Positions 8,450 through 18,708 are shown, counted from the stretch's first letter. The stretch: 64,000 bases of DNA from Bacteroidales bacterium (GCA_015654795.1 JAATGF010000152.1:37355-101354), one strand, 5' to 3'. Numbers and translations: made by a program. Notes: generated from the sequence alone by a model not told the origin.

Positions 8450-8598
8450 TAAGGAAAAAACGTATAGTCCGGATTAACTTTTATTGAAATGGACGGAGAT
8501 GGACAAAGATGGACAAAGCTTTGCTCTTTTTTTTTATAATTTTTTCCCAAAAACATTTCAGTTTGATCCATAAGTAAGCCGTATTTTTCGATTAAAAG

Positions 8599-9540
8599 GG
8601 ATCACATGACATTGTTGGGGGAATTTTTTATTCGATTATAGCTCATTTACAACTTGCAACTTTAGTCCAAAAATAAAATCGTATGGTGAAACTAATTTTT
8701 AGAAGCTCACCGCCTTAATTTCTGGAGTCACAGTTAAAGTCACAACCTACACCATCATATATGACTAATAATCAGAATATTATACAGATATTTTAGTAAA
8801 TAATGTCACAGCTAAAGTCACAATAAAGTCACAAACTATCGATCTGTCTCTGAAATTTCATATGAATATTTTAATAAACAAAGTCATAGTTAAAGTCGCA
8901 CAAAAAATCACGGGAAATCTGCTTATTTTGTGACTTTATTGCGACAAATATCCTTGTAACTCGTATGATTATCAGCAATTATCTTGTGACTTTAAATTAC
9001 ATACGGGAGTTTGTTTTATTGTCACAAATTGTTCAGCCAGCCACCTTAAAATCCTGAAGGGGATTAAACGTATGTAGCTCCGGATGCAAAATGAGGGCTG
9101 CCATTATCAATACAACCGGTACCCAGAATACAGGAAGTTCAACAAGGCGATCTGCAGTTCTCCACGACTCTTTATAACCTGTTTTTATTCGGTAACGGAC
9201 CGCACTTGCTCTATGCCTGCTCTATATCCGCTCTATGTTTGGTTCTTGTTTGGTCCATATCTCGTTTATTAAAGATTCTTTAGATAAATCTCCCTTTCTC
9301 CCCATCGCCTTTTCGCCCTTGCGCCCCATCATTCTATTTCCCTGCTCTATGTTTGGCCCATATCGAGTCTGGTATCAGGTCCTTTATCTACATCGGATTC
9401 TCAAACGAAGATTTTTAATGACTTTTTTCAATGACGGCGAAGCCAATGACTATTTTAATGACCTTAATGACAATGCCGCCCCATCGCCTTTTCGCCCTTG
9501 CGCCCCATCATTCCATTTTCCTTATCTATATTCAGACAAA
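8599..9540. repeat. Long interspersed element, copy A (GTGACTTTA arrays plus GCTCTATGTTTG core)
   Basis: 8599-9030 is dense in AAAGTCACA/TGTGACTTTA units; 9040-9190 is a unique-looking middle with CCGGTACCCAGAATACAGG; 9200-9540 is the core shared with copies B-F: GCTCTATGTTTG units, CGCCCCATCGCCTTTTCGCC, and the AATGACGGCGAAGCCAATGAC array. Copy F (56520-57462) matches over the full length in inverse orientation. No convincing coding frame survives in both copies. Confidence 0.8.
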
Positions 9541-9735
9541 TAACTATATTAGATTTAAAGCATAAAGTTCATTTCAATAGATATTTTAGTCTTTAATAGA
9601 TAACTAAAAGTCATCTATTTACACCAAACGTCATAGAGCCAATAAAGATTAATCTGAGGTTTTGAATCTTTGAATATTTACTAAAGAAGATTTAAAAATC
9701 TTTGATTCAAAGTCATCATTCATTATTCAAAATTG

Positions 9736-9743
9736 TATCTTTG
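9736..9743 (+). promoter_or_regulatory. Putative -7 box upstream of tatA
   Basis: TATCTTTG matches TANNTTTG, 18 bases before the tatA ATG. No good -33 box seen. The preceding 9541-9735 is AT-rich without other recognisable features. Confidence 0.4.
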
Positions 9744-9760
9744 TCAAAAAGCAAATCGAA

Positions 9761-10030
9761 ATGGGATATATAGTACTATTTTTCAGTGGCGGTGAAATAA
9801 TGGTTGTGGTTTTCTTCGCACTGCTATTCTTTGGTGCGGACGCCATTCCCGGATTGGCACGCACTGTCGGAAAAGGGTTGCGTGAATTCAATAAAGCAAC
9901 AGGTGATCTCAAACGGGAGTTTGAAAATCAAACAGCTGATATTAAGCAGGATTTTACCAATATTTCCGAAAAAATTGAAAAGGGAGGTTCTGATGTCAAG
10001 CGTAAAATTGAGGATGAACTGAAGGATTAA
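9761..10030 (+). CDS. tatA: Sec-independent translocase TatA/TatE-family protein
   Basis: An 89-residue protein with one N-terminal membrane helix (about residues 3-24, ending FFGADAIPGLARTVG), the short hinge and the amphipathic helix GKGLREFNKATGDLKREFE, followed by a charged tail. This is the TatA/TatE topology; these proteins form the pore-like part of the twin-arginine pathway for folded proteins. The Phe-Gly hinge of classic TatA is seen as FFG. No tatC or tatB nearby. First gene of a plus-strand run that continues into lolD 36 bases later. Confidence 0.88.
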   Translation: MGYIVLFFSGGEIMVVVFFALLFFGADAIPGLARTVGKGLREFNKATGDLKREFENQTADIKQDFTNISEKIEKGGSDVKRKIEDELKD

Positions 10031-10066
10031 TTTATAGTCACTATTTTATACGTTTAACCCAGATAG

Positions 10067-10720
10067 ATGCTTAAAGCCGAGTTACTTGTTAAATCGTTTG
10101 GCGACCTTCAGGTTTTGAAAGGAATCTCGCTTCAGGTGTCGAAGGGGGAGATTGTCTCGATAGTCGGGGCGAGTGGGGCAGGGAAGACTACTTTGCTTCA
10201 AATTCTTGGGACGCTTGGAAAACCTGATTCCGGTAAGGTTTGGATTAATCAAAAAGACGTTTTTGCATCTAATGAAAATGAACTTTCCCGCTTCAGAAAT
10301 AAGGAGATTGGGTTTGTATTTCAGTTTCATCATTTATTGCCCGAATTTTCTGCTTTCGAAAATGTCTGTATACCAGGATATATTGCGCGGCGAAACCGTA
10401 AAGAGGTTGAATCACGGGCAAAAGAATTACTTCAGATCCTCGAATTGACCGATCGCCTCGATCATCGGCCTTCGCAACTTTCAGGTGGTGAGAAACAAAG
10501 GGTTGCTGTTGCTCGGGCATTGATCAACAATCCGGCAATTATTTTAGCCGACGAACCCTCAGGAAATCTTGATTCTCATAACCAGGAAGAGCTTTACCGC
10601 CTCTTTTTCAACCTTCGCGAAAAATTCGGGCAGACCTTTATCATTGTTACTCACGACGAACATTTTGCCGGAATGTCTGACAGAATGATCCATATCAGGG
10701 ATGGCGTTGTTGAACTGTAA
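10067..10720 (+). CDS. lolD: LolD-type ABC transporter ATP-binding protein
   Basis: A 217-residue ATPase of the LolD/MacB branch, which powers lipoprotein release from the inner membrane with LolC/E-type partners. Walker A is GASGAGKTT (34-42), the signature [15 protein letters not shown] (138-152), Walker [14 protein letters not shown] (157-169), and the switch histidine THDEHF (195-200). Length and the [20 protein letters not shown] region fit LolD. No permease gene is adjacent, which is common in this phylum. Spacing suggests cotranscription with tatA. Confidence 0.88.
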   Translation: MLKAELLVKSFGDLQVLKGISLQVSKGEIVSIVGASGAGKTTLLQILGTLGKPDSGKVWINQKDVFASNENELSRFRNKEIGFVFQFHHLLPEFSAFENVCIPGYIARRNRKEVESRAKELLQILELTDRLDHRPSQLSGGEKQRVAVARALINNPAIILADEPSGNLDSHNQEELYRLFFNLREKFGQTFIIVTHDEHFAGMSDRMIHIRDGVVEL

Positions 10721-10765
10721 TTGCTTCCTGGTATATAATCATTGTTTTTTCAACTGCCCGTATTT

Positions 10766-11533
10766 ATGATTCCCTCCGAATTAAAAAATTTCCTCGACGA
10801 AAAGTATAATCAGTTCAATTGCCTGAATTTTATTGCGGTTGATCCCATTTCAATTCCACATCAGTTCTCACGTAAGGAGGATATTGAAATTGCTGGGTTC
10901 CTTTCAGCTACAATTGCTTGGGGACAACGCCCTACGATCATTCGGAATGCCAATAAATTGGTCCACTTAATGGATGGTGAACCTTACGAGTTTTTGACCC
11001 GGACTGCGATTGACGATCCTGAACGCTTCGAATCATTTGTTCACCGTACATTCAACGGAACAGACTGTTTTTATTTTATGACAGCGCTTTCATCGATCTA
11101 TCGTGAACATGGAGGGCTTGAAAAATTGTTTTCAGATGGCTTTTCTATTGATGGAACAGCGAAATCTGCCATCATATATTTTCGCGAACGCTTTCTTTCG
11201 TTCGATCCGGAGCATCGTACGGAAAAACATATTGCGAATCCTGACAAAGGCTCATCGGCAAAAAGGATTAACATGTTCTTGCGTTGGATGGTCCGGTCAT
11301 CAGCTTGTGGAGTGGATTTCGGTTTATGGAATTCTATTCCGGTTTCCGCTTTGATGATGCCATTAGACGTCCATTCCGGAAGCGTTGCCCGGAAATTGGG
11401 ATTGCTAAAACGGACCCAAAATGATTGGCAGGCGGTGGAAGAATTGACCGCCAATTTACGACTCCTTGATCCAACCGATCCTGTGAAGTATGATTTCGCA
11501 TTATTTGGATTGGGTGCGTTTGAGAAATTTTGA
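10766..11533 (+). CDS. TIGR02757 family protein
   Basis: About 255 residues starting at the ATG 10766-10768 (MIPSELKNFLDEKYNQ). An upstream TTG at 10742 would add eight residues and is less likely. It matches the conserved Bacteroidota/Proteobacteria family TIGR02757, with the GFLSATIAWGQRPTIIRN segment, the Cys/Trp-rich MFLRWMVRSS region, the VPLDVHSG-like stretch (here MPLDVHSGSVARKLGL) and C-terminal DPTDPVKYDFALFGLGA. The last two segments recall helix-hairpin-helix base-excision glycosylases, so a nucleic-acid role is plausible but unproven. Soluble. The stop is close to the next gene. Confidence 0.85.
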   Translation: MIPSELKNFLDEKYNQFNCLNFIAVDPISIPHQFSRKEDIEIAGFLSATIAWGQRPTIIRNANKLVHLMDGEPYEFLTRTAIDDPERFESFVHRTFNGTDCFYFMTALSSIYREHGGLEKLFSDGFSIDGTAKSAIIYFRERFLSFDPEHRTEKHIANPDKGSSAKRINMFLRWMVRSSACGVDFGLWNSIPVSALMMPLDVHSGSVARKLGLLKRTQNDWQAVEELTANLRLLDPTDPVKYDFALFGLGAFEKF

Positions 11534-11565
11534 TTTTGAAGCGAAGATTAGAAAGAAGTTTAATA

Positions 11566-12279
11566 ATGGGACGCAATAACTGGTTTGAATTCAAACAATT
11601 CAGGATAGAACAGCACAAATCTGCCATGAAAGTTGGCACGGACGGAGTTCTTCTTGGAGCCTGGACTCCTGTAAATGAGGACCGACGGATTCTCGATATT
11701 GGAACGGGAACCGGACTGATCGCACTGATGCTTGCGCAACGCTCGGATGCGATAATTGATGCTGTCGAAATTGATGAACGGGCATGTGAGGAAGCGAAGT
11801 TTAACTTTGAACAATCACCTTGGAGTGATCGGCTTAAAGTATACAATACCGATTTCCAGGTGTTTGCCAATTTACCATGCGAACCTTACGATTTGATCAT
11901 TAGTAATCCGCCTTTCTTTGTCAATTCTTTAAAAACCAGGAATGAGGCTCTTTCTGTTGCTCGCCACAATGACCTGCTTTCTTTCGATCAGCTGATTATT
12001 GGAGCCGGGAAATTGCTTTCCAATACAGGCCGATTTTGCATTATTATTCCTTTTTTGAGTTCTGTCGATTTTAGGGAAAGCGCCCGTCTTGCCGGATTTT
12101 ATCTCCGTCAACAAACACAAGTAATCCCCAAATCGGGTCGGTCTCCGAAACGTATTTTACTGGAATTTACAGTAGAGCCAGGTTATCCTGTTGAAAATGA
12201 GTTAGTGATACTGGATGAAAACGGATGTTACACTGAGGCTTACAAAACGCTTACCTCACCTTATTATCCCGCTTTTTGA
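11566..12279 (+). CDS. trmN: tRNA1(Val) (adenine-37-N6)-methyltransferase-like protein
   Basis: A 237-residue SAM-dependent methyltransferase starting at ATG 11566 (MGRNNWFEFKQFRIEQHKSA). Motif I is ILDIGTGTGLIALMLAQR, the acidic strand DAVEIDERA binds the SAM ribose, and the catalytic NPPFF (motif IV, in LIISNPPFF) marks an N6-adenine or related amino-methyltransferase. The N-terminal FRF/QHKSAMKVGTDGVLLGAW pattern is that of TrmN6 (YfiC), which modifies A37 of tRNA1(Val). It follows the TIGR02757 gene by about 30 bases, so both are likely in one transcript. Assignment to this subfamily is good but substrate is inferred. Confidence 0.85.
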   Translation: MGRNNWFEFKQFRIEQHKSAMKVGTDGVLLGAWTPVNEDRRILDIGTGTGLIALMLAQRSDAIIDAVEIDERACEEAKFNFEQSPWSDRLKVYNTDFQVFANLPCEPYDLIISNPPFFVNSLKTRNEALSVARHNDLLSFDQLIIGAGKLLSNTGRFCIIIPFLSSVDFRESARLAGFYLRQQTQVIPKSGRSPKRILLEFTVEPGYPVENELVILDENGCYTEAYKTLTSPYYPAF

Positions 12280-12333
12280 AACATTCAGGTATGCTTTTTG
12301 TTAATATGTTTATAACAATTTTAATGAAATTCG

Positions 12334-12744
12334 ATGGCATCTCTTCAAGATATTAACCTCTGGGCCGTTTTGATTGCTGCTTTTACAAAAGTAGTCATCG
12401 GAAGCTTTTGGTATTCCCCGCTTATCCTTGGAAAAAGTTGGATGCACGAAAATGGGTTTACCGAAGCTGATTTTCGGAAAGGTCACTCGCTCAGGCTGAT
12501 GGCTTTTCTTTCACTCTCCTTTGCTTTTATTGCGGCTTTAGGCATGGCCTTTTTCATTACTCCGGCATCGACCTGGCTGTCAGGAGCAGGGATGGGTGCG
12601 ATGGTTTCAATTGTTTGGATTTCCGCATCAAAGGCAAATACCACACTATTTGAGAATTATACGCTAAAACATTACCTGATCCATGCCGGTTACGATATTT
12701 GCAGTTATACGATAATGGGCGCTATTTTGGGCGCGTGGCATTGA
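12334..12744 (+). CDS. DUF1761 family membrane protein
   Basis: A 136-residue protein with four predicted membrane helices. The first carries the DUF1761 hallmark FTKVVIGSFWYSPLILGKSWM; the other helices are around residues 50-70, 80-97 and 112-132. Function of the family is unknown. It is not clearly linked to its neighbours beyond strand and closeness. Confidence 0.8.
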   Translation: MASLQDINLWAVLIAAFTKVVIGSFWYSPLILGKSWMHENGFTEADFRKGHSLRLMAFLSLSFAFIAALGMAFFITPASTWLSGAGMGAMVSIVWISASKANTTLFENYTLKHYLIHAGYDICSYTIMGAILGAWH

Positions 12745-13053
12745 TTTCCGAAGATTGACCCAACTATTTGAGAATTCTGATATTCTTCATCCGTGGCAGA
12801 TAAATAATTGCCATAGTAAAATCATTGCATTCCATCTTCCCGCTATTTTAGCTATACCTTCGTCGTAATTTGAATAAGCTCTTATCACTTGTTACAGCAA
12901 TGATTTACACAAAGCCTCTACCCCGGTAGGGAGAATGTATATTGAATACTAAATGTGGATAGGCACGAAAAGTAAATTTTGGAACAAACAGGACATCTGA
13001 TTATTCTAATTACTTAATTGTTACTTTTGAGCCTAAAATCAAAAGAAATCCCA
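12745..13053. other. Intergenic gap, no feature recognised
   Basis: About 309 bases of AT-rich sequence with no coding frame, hairpin with U-tract or clear promoter that I could see. Confidence 0.5.
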
Positions 13054-14238
13054 ATGAAAACGTTGGCACTCCTGGCTATATTTTTGCTGATCTTATTTCC
13101 AAAGGCGTATTCTGCCCAACTCTCACCCGAATCTCAGATTTCATTGCTTACCTGTGCCCCCGGGGATGAAATTTATTCTTATTTTGGCCATAGCGCTATC
13201 CGAATCAATGATCCGCAAAGTGGAATTGATTTTGTTTTCAACTATGGGGTTTTTAGCTTTGGTGCCCCCCATTTTGCATGGCGATTTGCCATGGGGGAGA
13301 CCGATTATATCCTTGCAGGGGAACGTATGCCATCCTTCATGGCTTCTTATCGTGAAGAGCAACGATCTGTTTATGAGCAGGTTTTAAATATTTCGCAGTC
13401 CGAAAAGCAATCTCTTTTTGATGCATTGATCGAAAATGCGAAAGAGGAAAACCGTGTTTATCGTTACCGCCATTTTTCTGATAACTGTTCCACACGTGTT
13501 CGAGATCAGTTGGAAAAATGTGTAAATCACCAAATTCAATACGATATTTCTAAGGATACAAAGAAGAGTTTTCGCGATTTAGTCGATGAATGTGTGCCGG
13601 GAAATAGCTGGAATGGCTTCGGGATTAAACTGGCGCTGGGCATTCCTGCGGATAGAATAACAACCTATTCCCAGAAGATGTTTCTTCCTGATTATCTTAT
13701 GAATAGTATGGCTAATGCTAAGCTAATGAGGGATGGGGCAGGAGTGCCGTTTGCATTGCCCCGGACTACTCTTTTTGAAGCAAAGCCGATCCCGTCAGGT
13801 TTTAGTCTTACTTCTCCCGCCGTTGTTGTTAATCTTTTCTTTCTGATTGTTGGGGTGTTTACTTTTATTGAATTTCGAAGAAAAAAGCGGATGTTCTGGC
13901 TTGATTTTCTTGTCTTCTTTTCGACTGGTTTTGCCGGAATACTATTAAGTTTCCTTTGTTTTATTTCGATTTCAGAGGCCACAGGCTGGAACCTTAACCT
14001 GGTTTGGGCATTGCCGACCCACTTTATTTTTGCTTTCCTCTGGTTAGTCCCCGCTTTACAGCCAAAACTCGAATGGTATTTAAAATTTACCGCGGGAAGT
14101 GTTTTATTATTCCTGGTTACGATGATATTCCTTCCACAAACTTTTCATTGGCTGGTAGTGCCGCTTTGCCTGAGTATTTTAATGCGTTCGTTCAGTAGTT
14201 TGAAATTGAGCTTTTTCGAAAAGAAGAATATTGCCTGA
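13054..14238 (+). CDS. DUF4105 (Lnb N-terminal-type) membrane protein
   Basis: About 394 residues from ATG 13054, which begins a signal peptide (MKTLALLAIFLLILFPKAYSA). Residues 20-200 are the DUF4105 periplasmic domain, with APGDEIYSYFGHSAIRI, FNYGVFSF, and HFSDNCSTRVRD; this Cys-containing NCSTRVRD motif and the FGHSA histidine resemble a NlpC/P60-like papain-fold hydrolase site. The C-terminal third has about five membrane helices. Common in Bacteroidota and of unknown substrate. The upstream TTG at 13018 would only add a non-hydrophobic extension, so it was not used. Confidence 0.85.
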   Translation: MKTLALLAIFLLILFPKAYSAQLSPESQISLLTCAPGDEIYSYFGHSAIRINDPQSGIDFVFNYGVFSFGAPHFAWRFAMGETDYILAGERMPSFMASYREEQRSVYEQVLNISQSEKQSLFDALIENAKEENRVYRYRHFSDNCSTRVRDQLEKCVNHQIQYDISKDTKKSFRDLVDECVPGNSWNGFGIKLALGIPADRITTYSQKMFLPDYLMNSMANAKLMRDGAGVPFALPRTTLFEAKPIPSGFSLTSPAVVVNLFFLIVGVFTFIEFRRKKRMFWLDFLVFFSTGFAGILLSFLCFISISEATGWNLNLVWALPTHFIFAFLWLVPALQPKLEWYLKFTAGSVLLFLVTMIFLPQTFHWLVVPLCLSILMRSFSSLKLSFFEKKNIA

Positions 14239-14315
14239 GTTGAAAGTGAAAACTTCATTATTTTTACTTTATTAAAAACTTCGGTCAGAAATCTTTTTTG
14301 ATCATTCGATTGTCT

Positions 14316-14323
14316 TATCTTTG
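14316..14323 (+). promoter_or_regulatory. Putative -7 box for mutS
   Basis: TATCTTTG matches TANNTTTG. It overlaps the most upstream possible mutS start (TTG 14321), which argues that translation begins further downstream. A TTTG lies only 15 bases upstream, closer than usual. Confidence 0.45.
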
Positions 14324-14353
14324 TTTGCAAGAGTAAATATTTATAAACCTGCT

Positions 14354-16972
14354 TTGACACAACTTCCGAATAAATACGCCGAGACACCGCTAATGAAACA
14401 ATATTATGCGGTTAAAAATAAATACCCCGATGCGGTATTGCTTTTCCGTGTGGGTGACTTCTACGAAACATTCGGGGAAGACGCCATTAAAGCATCTGGT
14501 ATTTTGGGAATTACACTTACCCGTCGTGCCAATGGCTCTGCCAGTTTCGTAGAATTGGCCGGTTTTCCTTATCATGCGCTCGATACGTATCTCCCCAAAT
14601 TGGTAAGGGCGGGGCAGCGTGTTGCGATTTGTGAACAGCTCGAAGATCCGAAACTAACCAAGAATATCGTTAAGCGGGGAATTACCGAGCTTGTCACGCC
14701 GGGGGTTTCAATCGACGACAACGTTCTTGAACATCGCGAGAACAACTTCCTTGCCTCGGTTCACATCGAAAAAACAATGGCAGGAGTTGCCTTCCTCGAT
14801 ATTTCAACAGGTGAATTCCTTACAGCCGAAGGATCGTTTGAATACATTGATAAATTACTGAATAGCTTTCAGCCTAAAGAGGTGCTTTTTCAAAAGGGAA
14901 AGGAGAAACTCTTTGTTGAATTATTTGGAAGTAAGTTCTATACTTATAAACTGGACGATTGGGTTTATACAGAAGATGCGGCCAACGATAGATTGCTTCG
15001 TCATTTCGAAACGATATCGCTTAAAGGGTTCGGCGTACAATCGTTACAGTTGGGGATTATTGCGTCGGGAGCCATCCTTCATTATCTTGATTTCACGCAA
15101 CATTCACATCTTCAGCATATTTCCGGGCTTTCGCGCATTGAAGAGGATAAGTATGTGTGGCTTGACCGTTTTACAGTTCGTAATCTTGAACTATTTCATA
15201 CGATTAACGAAGGGGCGAAGACACTCGTTCAGGTGATCGATCAGACGATTTCCCCGATGGGAGCAAGGTTGCTGAAACGTTGGGTTGCTCTTCCGTTAAA
15301 AGATATTCATCGGATCAACGACCGGCTTGATGTTGTTCAGAAATTTACTCAGGATGCTGAATTAAAGGGAAACATTGAAGAGCAGCTTCGGCATATTGGA
15401 GATTTGGAACGGATTATTTCAAAAGCGGCAGTCGGGCGTGTGAACCCACGTGAGGTAGTTCAGCTGAAAGTTGCGCTAAATGCGATTGGTCCGATTAAAG
15501 AATTATGCGCCGCCTCCGGGAATGGGGTTCTTATCCGCCTTGGCGAACAGCTTAATTTATGCCAGACCATCAAGGATCGGATTGAGCGAGAGATTTTTCC
15601 CGATCCTCCCATGATGATTGTGAAGGGACATGTAATTGCAAAGGGTGTTTCGGATGAATTGGACGAATTGCGTGATCTTGCCTTCTCGGGTAAAGATTAC
15701 CTTCAGAAAATGCAGGAACGCGAGATCATCAATACTGGGATTACTTCATTGAAGATCGCTTTTAATAACGTTTTCGGATATTATATTGAAGTTAGGAATG
15801 TCCATAAGGATAAAGTTCCCGAAACCTGGATTCGCAAACAGACACTTGTCAGTGCGGAACGGTATATTACTGAGGAACTAAAGAATTACGAGTCGAAAAT
15901 CTTAGGCGCTGAGGAAAAGATCCTTGCCATTGAAATTCGTTTGTTTGGCGAACTTGTATCAGCGTTGACAGAATATATTCAGGCTATTCAGTTGAATGCC
16001 TCAGTTTTGGCACAGATCGATTGCCTGCTCTCATTTGCGACAGTTGCCCTGGAGAATAAGTACAACAGGCCTGAAGTCAATGATTCACAAGTTATAGATA
16101 TTAAGGATGGCCGGCATCCGGTGATTGAACGGGCGCTTCCGATCGGCGAAAAATACATTACAAACGATGTTCTTCTTGATAACGAAGACCAGCAGATCAT
16201 TATTATAACCGGTCCGAATATGGCCGGTAAATCGGCTTTGTTGCGACAGTCGGCCTTGATTGTATTAATGGCCCAGATGGGTTCGTTTGTTCCCGCAGAA
16301 TCGGCTAAAATTGGGTATGTCGATAAAATCTTCACACGTGTAGGAGCTTCGGATAATATTTCACTCGGCGAATCGACTTTTATGGTGGAGATGAACGAAG
16401 CGGCGAGTATCCTGAATAATATGTCGGATCGAAGTTTGATTTTGCTTGATGAGTTAGGCCGTGGAACAAGTACTTACGACGGCATCTCGATTGCCTGGTC
16501 AATTGTTGAATACATACATGAGTATCCCAAAGGCCGGGCAAAAACCCTTTTCGCAACCCATTATCACGAGTTGAATGAGATGGAGAAATCGTTCAGTAGG
16601 GTACGGAATTTCAATGTCACAGTAAAAGAGGTGGGAAATAAAGTGATTTTCCTGCGCAAATTGGTTCGTGGTGGCAGTAATCATAGTTTTGGGATTCATG
16701 TGGCACAGATGGCTGGAATGCCTAAAAGTGTTGTAAATAGGGCAACAGAAATACTCAAACAACTCGAAAAGACGAACCGTAAGGAGTTTCCTGCCAAAAG
16801 GGTAAAAGATCTTGCCGAAATGCGTGAGGGTTTTCAACTCAGTTTTTTCCAGCTTGACGATCCGGTTCTAAAACAAATCAGGGACGAAATCAAAAATCTT
16901 GATGTCAATAACCTCACCCCCATGGAGGCACTCAATAAACTGAACGAGATTCAGAAAATTATCGGGAAATAA
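14354..16972 (+). CDS. mutS: DNA mismatch repair protein MutS
   Basis: About 872 residues from the TTG at 14354 ([18 protein letters not shown]). The ATG at 14393 is an alternative that keeps [15 protein letters not shown]. It recognises mispairs in DNA. The N-terminal mismatch-binding Phe-x-Glu motif is [11 protein letters not shown]; then connector, core and clamp domains; the ATPase has Walker [14 protein letters not shown], the QMGSFVPA loop, signature [14 protein letters not shown], Walker [17 protein letters not shown] and ATHYHEL. The C-terminus ends in a short helical region. Length and order are normal for MutS1. It stands alone; a DUF1016 nuclease gene follows 120 bases later. Confidence 0.96.
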   Translation: MTQLPNKYAETPLMKQYYAVKNKYPDAVLLFRVGDFYETFGEDAIKASGILGITLTRRANGSASFVELAGFPYHALDTYLPKLVRAGQRVAICEQLEDPKLTKNIVKRGITELVTPGVSIDDNVLEHRENNFLASVHIEKTMAGVAFLDISTGEFLTAEGSFEYIDKLLNSFQPKEVLFQKGKEKLFVELFGSKFYTYKLDDWVYTEDAANDRLLRHFETISLKGFGVQSLQLGIIASGAILHYLDFTQHSHLQHISGLSRIEEDKYVWLDRFTVRNLELFHTINEGAKTLVQVIDQTISPMGARLLKRWVALPLKDIHRINDRLDVVQKFTQDAELKGNIEEQLRHIGDLERIISKAAVGRVNPREVVQLKVALNAIGPIKELCAASGNGVLIRLGEQLNLCQTIKDRIEREIFPDPPMMIVKGHVIAKGVSDELDELRDLAFSGKDYLQKMQEREIINTGITSLKIAFNNVFGYYIEVRNVHKDKVPETWIRKQTLVSAERYITEELKNYESKILGAEEKILAIEIRLFGELVSALTEYIQAIQLNASVLAQIDCLLSFATVALENKYNRPEVNDSQVIDIKDGRHPVIERALPIGEKYITNDVLLDNEDQQIIIITGPNMAGKSALLRQSALIVLMAQMGSFVPAESAKIGYVDKIFTRVGASDNISLGESTFMVEMNEAASILNNMSDRSLILLDELGRGTSTYDGISIAWSIVEYIHEYPKGRAKTLFATHYHELNEMEKSFSRVRNFNVTVKEVGNKVIFLRKLVRGGSNHSFGIHVAQMAGMPKSVVNRATEILKQLEKTNRKEFPAKRVKDLAEMREGFQLSFFQLDDPVLKQIRDEIKNLDVNNLTPMEALNKLNEIQKIIGK

Positions 16973-17092
16973 AATTGATTCGCACACCATCTAATTGTGA
17001 ATGCTATTTGAATATTTTACTTCCGGATTTTGAATTGTGGCAGTTATTTTTTAACTTTATCGTTGATAACTGATTAGGTATTAATAACCTTT

Positions 17093-18151
17093 ATGAAATT
17101 TCTAACCCTAAATGAGTACGACATGGAACTGGAAATAAATGTGAGGCAGTTTATTGCTGATATCAAAGAAAAAGTACGAGCTGCTCAGTACGAAGCGCTG
17201 AAGGCCGTTAATGTGCATTTAACCAGGCTTTACTGGGATTTAGGCAAGGCTATATCTGAAAAGCAGGCCATTGGATGGGGGAAGGCAATTGTTCCGACTT
17301 TGTCAAAAGAGTTGCAATCAGAATTTCCCAATATGGGTGGTTTTTCTACGACTAATTTGTGGTATATGGTTCAGTTTTACAATGAATATCACGCAGATGC
17401 AAATCTCCAACCACTGGTTGGAGAAATTAGTTGGACAAAACATTTAGTCATTCTTTCAAAATGCAAGAACGATCAGGAGCGACAATTTTATATATTGGCA
17501 ACCAAAAAATTCGGTTGGACGAAGGATGTATTGATCAATCAGGTAGAGAACAAGACCTTTGAAAAATACTTGCTCAATCAAACCAATTTTGATATGGCAT
17601 TACCCGAAAATATTAAAAACCAGGCATATTTGGCGGTTAAAGATCATTATACATTCGATTTTCTGGAACTTGCCAACGAACATTCGGAATTCGAATTGGA
17701 GCAAGCCCTGATTAAGAATATTCGTCAGTTTCTATTGGAGATGGGTTCTGATTTTACCTTCGTAGGAAATCAGTATAAGTTGTATGTGAGTGACAAGATA
17801 TATAGTATTGACCTATTGCTCTTTCATCGCAAACTGCAGAGTCTCATTGCTATTGATCTTAAAATTGGCGAATTCGAACCCGAACACAAAGGGAAAATAG
17901 AGTTTTATCTCTCAGTTTTAAACGATACGGTAAAATTACCTCATGAAAATCCGGCTATTGGTATTATTATTTGCAAAAGCAAAAACCGAACCATAGTCGA
18001 ATATTCGCTCAAAACCTCAACATTACCAATTGGCGTTGCGACCTATAATACAAGCAGCACATTGCCAATCGAATATCGGGCATTATTACCTTCGGCAGAA
18101 GAAATCGGGCAAAAACTGCTTCAGTTTTTAAACAGTAATAAAATTGATTAG
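17093..18151 (+). CDS. DUF1016/YhcG-family PDDEXK nuclease-like protein
   Basis: A 352-residue protein (or 342 from the inner ATG at 17123). N-terminal helical DUF1016 domain with LTRLYWDLGKAIS and GGFSTTNLWYMVQFY; C-terminal PDDEXK nuclease fold with YSIDLLLFHRKLQSLIAIDLKIG, where D240, D255 and K257 (IDLK in place of ExK) are the likely catalytic residues, preceded by the E202/E204 helix. YhcG-family proteins are often near restriction systems and mobile DNA; the activity is inferred to be DNA cleavage. No methylase or other defence gene is adjacent. Immediately after its stop an interspersed repeat (copy B) begins. Confidence 0.85.
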   Translation: MKFLTLNEYDMELEINVRQFIADIKEKVRAAQYEALKAVNVHLTRLYWDLGKAISEKQAIGWGKAIVPTLSKELQSEFPNMGGFSTTNLWYMVQFYNEYHADANLQPLVGEISWTKHLVILSKCKNDQERQFYILATKKFGWTKDVLINQVENKTFEKYLLNQTNFDMALPENIKNQAYLAVKDHYTFDFLELANEHSEFELEQALIKNIRQFLLEMGSDFTFVGNQYKLYVSDKIYSIDLLLFHRKLQSLIAIDLKIGEFEPEHKGKIEFYLSVLNDTVKLPHENPAIGIIICKSKNRTIVEYSLKTSTLPIGVATYNTSSTLPIEYRALLPSAEEIGQKLLQFLNSNKID

Positions 18152-18570
18152 CATTAATAAGTAATGGGAATAAATAAATGTCGTCTTTTGTCAATGCCGG
18201 ATTTGTGAACTTCCGAAGCCCGGATTGATTTGCTTCCTTTTTCCCTCGTACCTGCTCTATGTTTGCTCTATACCTGCTCTATGTTTGGTTCTTATTTGGT
18301 CCATACCTCGTTTATCAAAGATTCTTTAATGACTCGCCCCATCGCCTTTTCTCCCCATCATTCCATTTCCCTGCTCTATGTTTGCTCCATATCGAGTCTG
18401 GTGTCAGGTCTTATATCAGCATCGAATTCATAGACAAAGATTTTCAATGACCTTTTTAATGACGGCGAAGCCAATGACCTTTTCAATGACTATTTTAATG
18501 ACCTTAATGACAATGCCGCCCAATCGCCATTTTCGCCCTATCTCCCTTTCCCGCTTTTATAAATATGACA
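18152..18570. repeat. Interspersed element, copy B
   Basis: Starts right after the nuclease stop with GTAATGGGAATAAATAAATG and TCGTCTTTTGTC, continues with GCTCTATGTTTG units (18256-18300), CGCCCCATCGCC, a second GCTCTATGTTTG, and an AATGAC array with GGCGAAGCC (18448-18510). Copy D is nearly the same in inverse orientation. Confidence 0.8.
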
Positions 18571-18708
18571 TTATTTTATTTCCAGCACTTACTGTTTTGC
18601 CAGGCAGAATTTAGTTGGAACGCTTTAGTCAAAAGGTATAATTGGAACCAACCAGATGATCTCATTGGTAAAGTTGTGCAAAATGAAGATTATGAAGTGA
18701 CTATCTGA
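18565..18708 (+). pseudogene. Short ORF, possible gene fragment
   Basis: ATG 18565 to TGA 18708, 47 codons, ending ALVKRYNWNQPDDLIGKVV and QNEDYEVTI. The composition looks protein-like rather than random, but it is squeezed between a repeat and a MITE. No family recognised; may be the remnant of a gene broken by the flanking elements. Confidence 0.25.

Noticed and set aside
8700..9000. GTGACTTTA array as a CRISPR or plasmid iterons
   Set aside because: Irregular spacing, short units, no cas or rep gene. Remains listed as an interspersed repeat.
11334..11870. 178-codon frame opposite the TIGR02757/trmN junction
   Set aside because: Antisense across two genes with clear family motifs on the plus strand.
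18259..18450. A 63-codon frame with a similar translation in repeat copies B, C and D (MFALYLLYVWFLFGP...)
   Set aside because: It follows the DNA repeat; the frame is broken in copies A, E and F, the peptide is low in charged residues and has no start context. Most likely not coding.
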